Assembly (NCBI GenBank): GCA_033782935.1
Contig: JAWQEG010000710.1
Coordinates: 2,418,001 to 2,482,000 of the forward strand
DNA length: 64,000 bases
Source of the DNA: Petrolisthes cinctipes
Taxonomy: Eukaryota; Arthropoda; Malacostraca; Decapoda; Porcellanidae
Direction of reading: 5' to 3'
Below are positions 36,714-49,455 of this stretch, piece by piece. The position numbers and the translations under genes are program-made. The notes beneath the pieces were generated by a model. It had not been told where the DNA came from and searched no databases. It was given only the letters and a program-made list of their open reading frames with translations. The first letter of the stretch is position 1. The number at the start of each line of letters is the position of its first letter.

Positions 36714-38575
36714 TAGGCATGTAGAGATCGCTTCTGGGACCCCAAAATATCGAATTTTCGGGTGTTTTGAGCCTGAATTTGAGATATCGACTTTGGGCAC
36801 CTAAAATATCGATTTTTAGCATGTTTTGGGCTTATATTTTGAAAATATTCTAACACTATGTAGGCATGTACAGATCACTTCTAGGACCCTAAAATATCGA
36901 ATTTTCGGGGGTTTTGAGCCTGAAATTGAGATATAAACACGTACTGAAGATGCATGCACATATCGACTTTTTATCACATAAAATATCGATTTGGAGCATG
37001 TGTTGGGTCTGTATCTTGAAAACATTTTAACTAGGAGTAGGCATGTACAGATCGCTTCTGGGACCCAAAAATATCGAATTTTCGGGTGTTTTGAGTCTGA
37101 ATTTCAGATATAAACAGGAACGGAAGATGCATGCACATATCGACTTTTGGGCACCTAAAATATCGATTTTGAGAATGTTTTGGGTCTGAATCTTGAAAAA
37201 ATTCTAACTAGGAGTAGACATGTACAAATCGCTTCTAGGACCCAAAAATACCGAATTTTCGGGTGTTTTGAGCCTGAATTTGAGATATAAACGGATACAG
37301 AAGATGCATGCACATATCGACTTTGGAAACTTAAAATATCAATTTTTAGCATGTTTTGAGCCTATATTTTAAAAACATTCTAGCACTGAGTAGGCATCTA
37401 CAGATCGCTTCTGGGACCCCAAAATATCGAATTTTCGGGTGTTTTGAGCCTGAATTTGAGATATAAACGGGTACAGAAGATGCATTCACATATTGACTTT
37501 GGTCACCTAAAATATCGACTTTCAGCATGTATTTTGTCTGTATTTTGAAAATACTCTAACACGGAGTAGGCATGTACATATCGCTTCTGGGACCCAAAAA
37601 TATCGAATTTTCGTATGTTTTGAGCCTGAATTTGAGATATAAACGGGTACTGAAGATGCATGCACATATCGACTTTTGGGCACCTAAAATATCGATTTTG
37701 AGCATGTTTTGGGTCTATATCTTGTAAACCTTCTAACTAGGAGTAGGCAAGTACAGATCGCTTTTAGTACCCAAAAATACCGAATTTTCGGGTGTTTTGA
37801 GCCTGAATTTGAGATATAAACGGGTACAGAAGATGCATGCATATATCGACTTTGGACACTTATAATAAAGATTTTAGCATGTTTTGAGCCTATATTTTTA
37901 AAACATTCTAGCACTGAGTAGGCATGTACAGATCGCTTCTGGGACCCAAAAATATCGAATTTTCGGGTGTTTTGAGGTTGAATTTGAGATATAAACGGGT
38001 GCAGAAGATGCATAACATATTGACTTTGGGCACCTAAAATATCGATTTTCAGCATGTTTTGGGCCTATATCTGAGTAGGCATGTACAGATCGCTTCTTAG
38101 ACCCTAAAATATCGAATTTTCGGGTGTTTGGAGCCTTAATTTGAGATATAAACAGGTACAAAAAATGCATGCACATATCGACTTTTGGGCACCTAAAAGA
38201 TCGATTTACAGTATGTTTTTGGCCTGTATTTTGAAAATACTCTAACACGGAATAGGCATGTACAGTTCGCTTCTTGGACCCCAAAATATCGAATTTTCGG
38301 GTGTTTTGGGCCTGAATTTGAGATATCGACTTTAGGCACCAAAAATATCGATTTATATCATGTTTTGAGCCTATATTTTTAAAATATTCTAGTACTAAGT
38401 AGGCATGTACAGATCACTTCTGGGACCCCAAAATATCGAATTTTCGGGTGTTTTGAGACTGAATTTGAGATATAAACGGGTACGGAAGATGCATTCACAT
38501 ATTGACTTTGGGCACCTAAAATATTGATTTTTAGCATGGTTTGGGCCTGTATTTTGAAAATACTCTATCACGGAG
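36714..38575. repeat. 1,862-bp tandem duplication in HOR G copy 2, first
   Basis: The unit begins at the monomer taggcatgtagagatcg. It fits about eleven monomers (8 A, 2 B, 1 C). Confidence 0.88.
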
Positions 38576-40437
38576 TAGGCATGTAGAGATCGCTTCTGGG
38601 ACCCCAAAATATCGAATTTTCGGGTGTTTTGAGCCTGAATTTGAGATATCGACTTTGGGCACCTAAAATATCGATTTTTAGCATATTTTGGGCTTATATT
38701 TTGAAAATATTCTAACACTATGTAGGCATGTACAGATCACTTCTAGGACCCTAAAATATCGAATTTTCGGGGGTTTTGAGCCTGAAATTGAGATATAAAC
38801 ACGTACTGAAGATGCATGCACATATCGACTTTTTATCACATAAAATATCGATTTGGAGCATGTGTTGGGTCTGTATCTTGAAAACATTTTAACTAGGAGT
38901 AGGCATGTACAGATCGCTTCTGGGACCCAAAAATATCGAATTTTCGGGTGTTTTGAGTCTGAATTTCAGATATAAACAGGAACGGAAGATGCATGCACAT
39001 ATCGACTTTTGGGCACCTAAAATATCGATTTTGAGAATGTTTTGGGTCTGAATCTTGAAAAAATTCTAACTAGGAGTAGACATGTACAAATCGCTTCTAG
39101 GACCCAAAAATACCGAATTTTCGGGTGTTTTGAGCCTGAATTTGAGATATAAACGGATACAGAAGATGCATGCACATATCGACTTTGGAAACTTAAAATA
39201 TCAATTTTTAGCATGTTTTGAGCCTATATTTTAAAAACATTCTAGCACTGAGTAGGCATCTACAGATCGCTTCTGGGACCCCAAAATATCGAATTTTCGG
39301 GTGTTTTGAGCCTGAATTTGAGATATAAACAGGTACAGAAGATGCATTCACATATTGACTTTGGTCACCTAAAATATCGACTTTCAGCATGTATTTTGTC
39401 TGTATTTTGAAAATACTCTAACACGGAGTAGGCATGTACATATCGCTTCTGGGACCCAAAAATATCGAATTTTCGTATGTTTTGAGCCTGAATTTGAGAT
39501 ATAAACGGGTACTGAAGATGCATGCACATATCGACTTTTGGGCACCTAAAATATCGATTTTGAGCATGTTTTGGGTCTATATCTTGTAAACCTTCTAACT
39601 AGGAGTAGGCAAGTACAGATCGCTTTTAGTACCCAAAAATACCGAATTTTCGGGTGTTTTGAGCCTGAATTTGAGATATAAACGGGTACAGAAGATGCAT
39701 GCATATATCGACTTTGGACACTTATAATAAAGATTTTAGCATGTTTTGAGCCTATATTTTTAAAACATTCTAGCACTGAGTAGGCATGTACAGATCGCTT
39801 CTGGGACCCAAAAATATCGAATTTTCGGGTGTTTTGAGGTTGAATTTGAGATATAAACGGGTGCAGAAGATGCATAACATATTGACTTTGGGCACCTAAA
39901 ATATCGATTTTCAGCATGTTTTGGGCCTATATCTGAGTAGGCATGTACAGATCGCTTCTTAGACCCTAAAATATCGAATTTTCGGGTGTTTGGAGCCTTA
40001 ATTTGAGATATAAACAGGTACAAAAAATGCATGCACATATCGACTTTTGGGCACCTAAAAGATCGATTTACAGTATGTTTTTGGCCTGTATTTTGAAAAT
40101 ACTCTAACACGGAATAGGCATGTACAGTTCGCTTCTTGGACCCCAAAATATCGAATTTTCGGGTGTTTTGGGCCTGAATTTGAGATATCGACTTTAGGCA
40201 CCAAAAATATCGATTTATATCATGTTTTGAGCCTATATTTTTAAAATATTCTAGTACTAAGTAGGCATGTACAGATCACTTCTGGGACCCCAAAATATCG
40301 AATTTTCGGGTGTTTTGAGACTGAATTTGAGATATAAACGGGTACGGAAGATGCATTCACATATTGACTTTGGGCACCTAAAATATTGATTTTTAGCATG
40401 GTTTGGGCCTGTATTTTGAAAATACTCTAACACGAAG
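38576..40437. repeat. 1,862-bp tandem duplication in HOR G copy 2, second
   Basis: Second copy. Its left junction fuses a ggtttgggcctgtattt context to the actctatcacggag tail, whereas in copy 1 that context is followed by actctaacacgaagg. The crossover therefore lies inside gtattttgaaaatactcta. Confidence 0.88.
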
Positions 40438-43400
40438 GAGGCATGTACAGATCGCTTCTGGGACACCAAAATATCGAATTTTCGGGTGATTTGACACTGA
40501 ATTTGAGATATAAACACGTACTGAAGATGCATGCACATATCGACTTTTTACCACATAAAATATCGATTTGGAGCATGTGTTGGGTCTGTATCTTGAAAAC
40601 ATTTTAACTAGGAGTAGGCATGTACAGATAGCTTCTGGGACCCAAAAATATCGAATTTTCGGGTGTTTTGAGCCTGAATTTCAGATATAAACAGGAATGG
40701 AATATGCATGCACATATCGACTTTTGGGCACCTAAAATATCGATTTTGAGCATGTTTTGGGTCTGTATCTTGAAAAAATTCTAACTAGGAGTAGACATGT
40801 ACAAATCGCTTCTAGGACCCAAAAATACCGAATTTTCGGGTGTTTTGAGCCTGAATTTGAGATATAAACGGGTACAGAAGATGCATGCACATATCGAACT
40901 TTGGAAACTTAAAATATCAATTTTTAGCATGTTTTGGGCCTATATTTTGAAAACATTCTAGCACTGAGTAGGCATGTACAGATCGCTTCTGGGACCCCAA
41001 AATATCGAATTTTCGGGTGTTTTGAGCCTGAATTTGAGATATAAACGGGTACAGAAGATGCATTCACATATTGACTTTGGTCACCTAAAATATCGACTTT
41101 CAGCATGTATTTTGTCTGTATTTTGAAAGACACTCTAACACGGAGTAGGCATGTACATATCGCTTCTGGGACCCCAAAAATATCGAATTTTCGTATGTTT
41201 TGAGCCTGAATTTGAGATATAAACGGGTACTGAAGATGCATGCACATATCTACTTTTGGGCACCTAAAATATCGATTTTGAGCATGTTTTCGGTCTATAT
41301 CTTGTAAACTTTCTATCTAGGAGTAGGCAAGTACAGATCGCTTTTAGTACCCAAAAATACCGAATTTTCGGGTGCTTTGAGCCTGAATTTGAGGTATAAA
41401 CGGGAACAGAAGATGCATGCATATATCGATTTTGGACACTTATAATAAAGATTTTAGCATGTTTTGAGCCTATATTTTTAAAACATTCTAGCACTGAGTA
41501 GGCATGTACAGATCTCTTCTAGGACCCAAAAATATCGAATTTTCGGGTGTTTTGAGGTTGAATTTGAGATATAAACGGGTGCAGAAGATGCATAACATAT
41601 TGACTTTGGGCACCTAAAATATCGATTTTCAGAATGTTTTGGGCCTGAATCTGAATAGGCATGTACAGATCGCTTCTTAGACCCTAAAATATCGAATTTT
41701 CGGGTGTTTTGAGCCTTAATTTGAGATATAAACAGGTACAAAAAATGCAAGCACATATCGATTTTTGGGCACCTAAAAGATCGATTTACAGTATGTTTTG
41801 GGCCTGTATTTTGAAAATACTCTAACACGGAGTAGGCATGTACAGTTCGCTTCTTGGACCCCAAAATATCGAATTTTCGGGTGTTTTGGGCCTGAATTTG
41901 AGATATCGACTTTAGGCACCAAAAATATCGATTTATATCATGTTTTGAGCCTATATTTTTAAAATATTCTAGTACTAAGTAGGCATGTACAGATCACTTC
42001 TGGGACCCCAAAATATCGAATTTTCGGGTGTTTTGAGCCTGAATTTGAGATATAAACGGGTACAGAAGATGCATGCACATATTGACTTTGGGCACCTAAA
42101 ATATTGATTTTTAGCATGGTTTGGGCCTGTATTTTGAAAATACTCTAACACGAAGGAGGCATGTACAGATCGCTTCTGGGACACCAAAATATCGAATTTT
42201 CGGGTGATTTGACACTGAATTTGAGATATAAACACGTACTTAAGATGCATGCACATATCGACTTTTTATCACATAAAATATCGATTTGGAGCATGTGTTG
42301 GGTCTGTATCTTGAAAACATTTTAACTAGGAGTAGACATGTACAGATCGCTTCTGGGAGCCAAAAATATCGAATTTTCGGGTGTTCTGAGCCTGAATTTC
42401 AGATATAAACAGGTACGGAAGATGCATGCACATATCGACTTTTGAGCACCTAAAATATCGATTTTGAGCATGTTTTGGGTCTGTATCTTGAAAAAATTCT
42501 AACTAGGAGTAGACATGTACAAATCGCTTCTAAGACCCAAAAATACCGAATTTTCGGGTGTTTTGAGCCTGAATTTGAGATATAAACGGGTACAGAAGAT
42601 GCATGCACATATCGACTTTGGAAACTTAAAATATCAATTTTTAGCATGTTTTGAGCCTATATTTTGAAAACATTCTAGCACTGAGTAGGCATGTACTGAT
42701 CGCTTCTGGGATCCCAAAATACCGAATTTTCGGGTGTTTTGAGCCTGAATTTGAGATATAAACGGGTACAGAAGATGCATTCACATATTGACTTTGGTCA
42801 CCTAAAATATCGACTTTCAGCATGTATTTTGTCTGTATTTTGAAAATACTCTAACACGGAGTAGGCATGTACATATCGCTTCTGGGACCCAAAAATATCA
42901 AATTTTCGTATGTTTTGAGCCTGAATTTGAGATATAAACGTGTACTGAAGATGCATGCACATATCGACTTTTGGGCTCCTAAAATATCGATTTTGAGCAT
43001 GTTTTGGGTCTATATCTTGTAAACATTCTAACTAGGAGTAGGCAAGTACAGATCGCTTTTAGTACCCAAAATTACCGAATTTTCGGGTGTTTTGAGCCTG
43101 AATTTGAGATATAAACAGGTACAGAAGATGCATGCATATATCGACTTTGGACACTTATAATAAAAATTTTAGCATGTTTTGAGCCTATATTTTGAAAACA
43201 TTCTAGCACTGAGTAGGCATGTACAGATCGCTTCTGGGACCCACAAATATCGAATTTTCGGGTGTTTTGAGGTTGAATTTGAGATATAAAAGGGTGCAGA
43301 AGATGCATAACATATTGACTTTGGGCACCTAAAATATCGATTTTCAGCATGTTTTGGGCCTGTATCTTAGTAGGCATGTACAGATCGCTTCTTAGACCCT

Positions 43401-43547
43401 AAAATATCGAATTTTCGGGTGTTTGGAGCCTTAATTTGAGATATAAACAGGTACAAAAGATGCATGCACACATCGACTTTTGGGCACCTAAAAGATCGAT
43501 TTACAGTATGTTTTGGGCCTGTATTTTGAAAATACTCTAACATTGAG

Positions 43548-44320
43548 TAGACATGTACAGTTCGCTTCTTGGACCCTAAAATATCGAATTTTCGGGTGTT
43601 TTGAGCCTGAATTTGAGATATCGACTTTAGGCACCAGAAATATCGATTTTTATCATGTTTTGAGCCTATATTTTTAAAATATTCTAGTACTAAGTAGGCA
43701 TGTACAGATCACTTCAGGGACCCCAAAATATCGAATTTACGGGTGTTTTGAGCCTGAATTTGAGATATAAACGGGTACAGAAGATGCATGCACATATTGA
43801 CTTTGGGCACCTAAAATATCGATTTTTAGCATGGTTTGGGCCTGTATTTTGAAAATACTCTAACACGAAGGAGGCATGTACAGATTGCTTCTGGGACCCC
43901 AAAATATCGAATTTTCGGGTGATTTGACACTGAATTTGAGATATAAACACGTACTGAAGATGCATGCACATATCGACTTTTTGGCACATAAAATATCGAT
44001 TTTGAGCATGTGTTGGGTCTGTATCTTGAAAACATTTTAACTAGGAGTAGGCATGTACAGATCGCTTCTGGGACCCAAAAATATCGAATTTTCGGGTGTT
44101 TTGAGCATGAATTTCAGATATAAACAGGTACTGAAGATGCATTCACATATCGACTTTTGGGCACCTAAAATATCGATTTTGAGCATGTTTAGGGTATGTA
44201 TCTTGAAAAAATTCTAACTAGGAGTAGACATGTACAAATCGCTTCTAGTACCCAAAAATACCGAATTTTCGGGTGTTTTGAGCCTGAATTTGAGATATAA
44301 ACGGGTACAGAAGATGCATG
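43548..44320. repeat. Diverged monomers between HOR G and HOR H
   Basis: Related to HOR G subunits (the ggtttgggcctg and cacgaaggaggc variants recur here at about 43,830 and 43,864, and again near 48,347 and 48,384) but no longer in an exact period. Confidence 0.6.
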
Positions 44321-46212
44321 CACAATTCGACTTTGGACACTTATAATAAAGATTTTTAGCATGTTTTGAACCTATATTTTAAAATAATTCTAGCACTGAG
44401 TAGGCATGTACAGATCGTTTCTGGGACCTAAAAATATCGAATTTTCGGGTGTTTTTAAGTTGAATTTGAGATATAAACGGGTGCAGAAGATGCATAACAT
44501 ATTGACTTTGGGCACCTAAAATATCGATTTTCAGCATGTTTTGGGCCTGTATCTGAGTAGGCATGTACAGATCGCTTTTGGGACCCCAAAATATCGAATT
44601 TTCGGGTGTTTGGAGTCTCAATTTGAGATATAAACAGGAACAGAAGATGCATGCACATATCGACTTTTGGGCACCTAAAAGATCGATTTACAGTATGTTT
44701 TGGGCCTGTATTTTGAAAATACTCTAACACGGAGTAGGCATGTACAGATCACTTCTGGGACCCCAAAATATCGAATTTTCGGGTGTTTTGAGCCTGAATT
44801 TCAGATATAAACAGGTACTGAAGATGCATGCACAAAACTTTTGGGCGCCTAAAATATCGATTTTGAGCATGTTTTGGGTCTGTATCTTGAAAACATTCTA
44901 ACTAGGAGTAGGCATGTACAGATCGCTTCTGGGACCCCAAAATATCGAATTTTCGGGTGTTTTGGGCCTGAATTTGTGATATCGACTTTGGGCACCTAAA
45001 ATATCGATTTTTAGCATGTTTTGGGCCTATATTTTGAAAATAATCTAGCACTGAGTAGGCAGGTACAGATCGCTTCTGGGACCCCAAAATATCAAATTTT
45101 CGGGTGTTTTGGGCCTGAATTTGAGATATCGACTTTGGGCACCTAAAATATCGATTTTAGCATGTTTTGGGCCTATATTTTGAAAATATTCTAGCACTGA
45201 GTAGGCATGTGCAGATCGCTTCTGGGACCCCAAAATATCGAATTTTCAGGTGTTTTGAGCCTGAATTTGAGATTTAAACGGGTACAAAAAATGCATGCAC
45301 ATATTGACTTTGGGCACCTAAAATATCGATTTTCTGTATGTTTTGGGCCTGTATTTTAAAAATACTCTAACACGGAGTAGGCATGTACAGATCGCTTCTG
45401 GGACCCAAAAATATCGAATTTTTGGGTGTTTTGGGCCTGAATTTGAGATATAATCAGTTACTGAAGATGCATGCACTTATCAACTTTTGGGCACCTAAAA
45501 TATCGATTTTGAGCATGTTTTGGGTCTGTATCTTGAAAACATTCTAACTAGGAGTAGGCATGTACAGATTGCTTCTAGGACCCAAAAATTCCGAATTTTC
45601 GGGTGTTTTGAGGTTGAATTTGGGATATAAACGAGTGCAGAAGATGCATACACATATTGACTTTGGGCACCTAAAATATCGATTTTCAGCATGTTTTGGG
45701 TCTGTATCTGAGTAGACATGTACAGATCGCTTCTGGGACCCAAAAATATCGAAATTTTGGGTGTTTTGGGCCTGAATTTGAGATATCGACTTTGGGCACC
45801 TAAAATATCGATTTTTAGAAGGTTTTGGGTCTATATTTTGAAAATATTCTAGCACTAAGTAGGCATGTACAGATCACTTCTGGGACCCCAAAATATCGAA
45901 TTTTCAGGTGTTTTGAGCCTGAATTTGAGATTTAAACGGGTACAAAAAATGCATGCACATATTGACTTTGGGCACCTAAAATATCGATTTACTGTATGTT
46001 TTGGGCCTGTATTTTAAAAATTCTCTAACACGGAGTAGGCATGTACAGATCGCTTCTGGGACCCAAAAATATTGAATTTTCGGATGTTTTGAGGTTGAAT
46101 TTAGGATATAAACGGGTACAGAAGATGCATCCACATATAGACTTTTGGGCACCTAAAAGATCGATTTAAAGTATGTTTTGGGCCTGTACATTGAAAATAC
46201 TCTAACACGGAG

Positions 46213-47007
46213 TAGGCATGTACAGATCGCTTCTGGGACCCCAAAATATCGAGTTTTCGGGTGTTTTGGGCCTGAATCTGTGATATCGACTTTGGGCACC
46301 TAAAATATCGATTTTTAGCATGTTTTGGGCCTATATTTTGAAAATAATCTAGCACTGAGTAGGCATGTACAGATCGCTTCTGGGACCCCAAAATATCGAA
46401 TTTTCGGGTGTTTGGAGCCTGAATTTGAGATTTAAACGAGTACAGAAGATCATTGCACATATCGACTTTTGGGCACCTATAATATCGATTTTCTGTATGT
46501 TTTGGGCCCGTATTTTGAAAATACTCTAACACGGAGTAGGCATGTACAGATCGCTTCTGGGACCCCAAAATATCGAATTTTCGGGTGTTTTGGGCAGGAA
46601 TATGAGATATCGACTTTGGGCACCTAAAATATCGATTTTTAGCATGTTTTGGGCCTATATTTTGAAAATATTCTAGCACTGTGTAGGCATGTACAGATCG
46701 CTAATGGGACCCCAAAATATCGAATTTTCGGGTGTTTTGAGGTTGAATTTGGGAAATAAACGTGTACAGAAGATGCTTCCACATATCGACTTTTGGGCAC
46801 CTAAAAGATCGATTTTCAGTATGTTTTGGGCCTGTATATTGAAAATACTCTATCACGGAGTAGGCATGTACAGATCGCTTCTGGGACCCCAAAATATCAA
46901 ATTTTCGGGTGTTTTGGGCCTGAATTTGAGATATCGACTTTGGGCACCTAAAATATCGATTTTTAGCATGTTTTGGGCCTAAATTTTGAAAATTTTCTAG
47001 CACTGAG
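46213..47007. repeat. B-A-B-A-B dimeric stretch (147/177 alternation), first
   Basis: Monomer boundaries at 46,213, 46,360, 46,537, 46,684, 46,861 and 47,008 give lengths 147, 177, 147, 177 and 147. This is a true two-monomer repeat of 324 bp, unlike the B monomers spaced about 1.7 kb apart in HOR G. Confidence 0.88.
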
Positions 47008-49094
47008 TAGGCATGCACAGATCGCTTCTGTGACCCCAAAATATCGAATTTTCAGGCATTTTGAGCCTGAATTTGAGATTTAAACGGGTACAAAAAATGC
47101 ATGCATATATTGTTTTTGTGCACCTAAAATATCGATTTTCTGTATGTTTTGGGCCTGTATTTTGAAAATACTCTAACACGGAGTAGGCAAGTACAGATCG
47201 CTTCTGGGACCCCAAAATATCAAATTTTCGGGTGTTTTGAGCATGAATTTGAGATATAAACAAGTACTGAAGATGCATGCACATAACGACTTTTGGGCAC
47301 CTAAAATATCGATTTTGAGCATGTTTCGGTCTGTAACTTTAAAACATTTTATCTAGGAGTAGGCACGTACAAATCGCTTCTAGGACCCAAAAATACCGAA
47401 TTTTAGGGTGTTTTGAGCCTGAATTTGAGAGATAAACGGGTACAGAAGATCCATGCACGTATCGACTTTGGACACTTAAAATATCGATTTTTAGCATGTT
47501 TTGAGCCTATATTTTGAAAACATTCTAGGACTAAGTAGGCATGTACAGATCGCTTCTGGGACAAAAAAATATGGATTTTTCGGATGTTTTGAGGTTGAAT
47601 TTGGGATATAAACGGGTGCAGAAGATGCATACACATATTGACATAGGTCACCTAAAATATCAATTTTCTGCATGTTTTGGGCCTGTATTTTGAAAATACT
47701 CTAACACGGAGTAGGCAAGTACAGATTGCTTCTGGAACCCCAAAATATCGATATTTCGGGTGTTTGGAGCCTGAATTTGAGATATAAACGGGTACAGAAG
47801 ATGCATGCACATATCGACTTTTGGGCACCTAAAATATCGATTTTCTGTATGTTTTGGGCCTGTATTTTGAAATTACTCTAACACGGAGTAGGCATGTACA
47901 GATCGATTCTGGGACCCCAAAATATCGAGTTTTCGGGTGTTTTGGGCCTGAATTTGAGATATCGACTTTGGGCATCTAAAATATCGATTTTTAGCATGTT
48001 TTGGGCCTACATTTGGAAATATTCTAGCACTAAGTAGGCATGTACATATCGCTACTGGGACCCCAAAATATCGAATTTTCGGGTGTTTTGAGCCTTAATT
48101 TGAGATATAAACGGGTACAAAAAATGCATGCACATATTGACTTTGGGCACCTAAAATATCGATTTTCAGCATGTTTTGGGCCTGTATTTTGAAAATACTC
48201 TAACACGGAGTAGGCATGTACAGATCGCTTCTGGGACCTAAAAATATCAAATTTTCCGGTGTTTTGAGCCTGAATTTGAGATATAAACAGGTACTGAAGA
48301 TGCATGCACATATCTACTATTGGGCACCTAAAATATCGACTTTTAGCATGGTTTGGGCCTGTTTTTTGAAAATACTCTAACACGAAGGAGGCATGTACAG
48401 ATCGCTTATGGGACCCCAAAATATCGAATTTTGGGGTGATTTGACACTGAATTTGAGATATAAACACGTACTGAAGATGCATGCACATATCGACTTTTTA
48501 GCACATAAAATATCGATTTTGAGCATGTGTTGGGTCTGTATTTTGAAAACATTTTAACTAGAAGTAGGCATGTACAGATCGCTTCTGGGACCCAAAAGTA
48601 TCGAATTTTCGGGTGTTTTGAGCCTGAGTTTCAGATATAAACAGGTACTGAAGATGCATGCACATATCGACTTTTGGGCACCTAAAATATCGATTTTGAG
48701 CATGTTTTGTGTCTGTATCTTGAAAAAATTCTAACTAGGAGTAGACATGTACAAATCGCTTCTAGGACCCAAAAATACCGAATTTTCGGGTGTTTTGAGC
48801 CTGAATTTGAGATATAAACGGGTACAGAAGATGCATGCACATATCGACTTTGGACACTTAAAATATCGATTTTTAGCATGTTTTGAGCCTATATTTTAAA
48901 AACATTCTAGCACTGAGTAGGCAAGTACAGATCGCTTCTGGGACCCAAAAATATCGAGTTTTCGGGTGTTTGGAGCCTGAATTTGAGATATAAACGGGTA
49001 GAGAAGAAGCATGCACATATCGACTTTTGGGCACCTAAAATATCGATTTTCTGTATGTTTTGGACCTGTATTTTGAAATTACTCTAACACGGAG

Positions 49095-49182
49095 TAGGCA
49101 TGTACAGATCGCTTCTAGGACCCCAAAATATCGAATTCTCGGGTGTTTTGGGCCTATATTTTGAAAATAATCTAGCACTGAG
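49095..49182. repeat. Solitary 88-bp half-length monomer
   Basis: Two successive taggcatg boundaries are exactly 88 bp apart. The sequence goes from cgggtgttttgggcct of a first half into atattttgaaaat of a second half, joining equivalent positions of the two halves. This is the product expected from one in-register exchange between half-monomers. Confidence 0.88.
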
Positions 49183-49455
49183 TAGGCATGTACAGATCGC
49201 TTCTGGGACCCCAAAATATCGTATTTTCGGGTGTTTTGAGCCTGAATTTGAGATATAAACATGTACAGAAGATGCATGTACATATCGACTTTTCGGCACC
49301 TAAAATATCGATTTTGAGCATGTTTTGGGTCTGTATCTTGTAAACATTCTAACTAGGAGTAGGCAAGTACAGATCGCTTCTAGTACCCAAAAATGCCGAA
49401 TTTTCGGGTGTTTTGAGCCTGAATTTGAGATGTAAACGGGTACAGAAGATACATG

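Larger units (their letters stand above)
35714..43547. repeat. HOR G, copy 2 (7,834 bp, enlarged by internal duplication)
   Basis: It equals copy 1 plus a 1,862-bp tandem duplication, with a net one-base difference. Positions 29,741-32,570 correspond to 35,714-38,543 (offset 5,973), and positions after about 30,741 correspond again from 38,576 (offset about 7,834). Confidence 0.9.
44321..49455. repeat. HOR H, copy 1 (~5.1 kb), diverged
   Basis: It starts at cacaattcgactttgg, which recurs at 49,456. Shared rare features include gagtaggcaggtacag (45,055 and about 50,190), gatataatcag with cttatcaactttt (about 45,450 and 50,760), and the A/B dimer stretch. Offsets drift from 5,135 to about 5,315 bp and substitutions are frequent, so this repeat is older than HOR A, C or G. 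Confidence 0.65.

Noticed and set aside
36242..36856. 204-codon open frame on the minus strand, with similar ones at 30,269-30,883 and elsewhere
   Set aside because: The predicted peptide is just the satellite read in frame. Neighbouring monomers are read in different frames elsewhere, the same DNA is open in more than one frame, and no recognisable domain is present.
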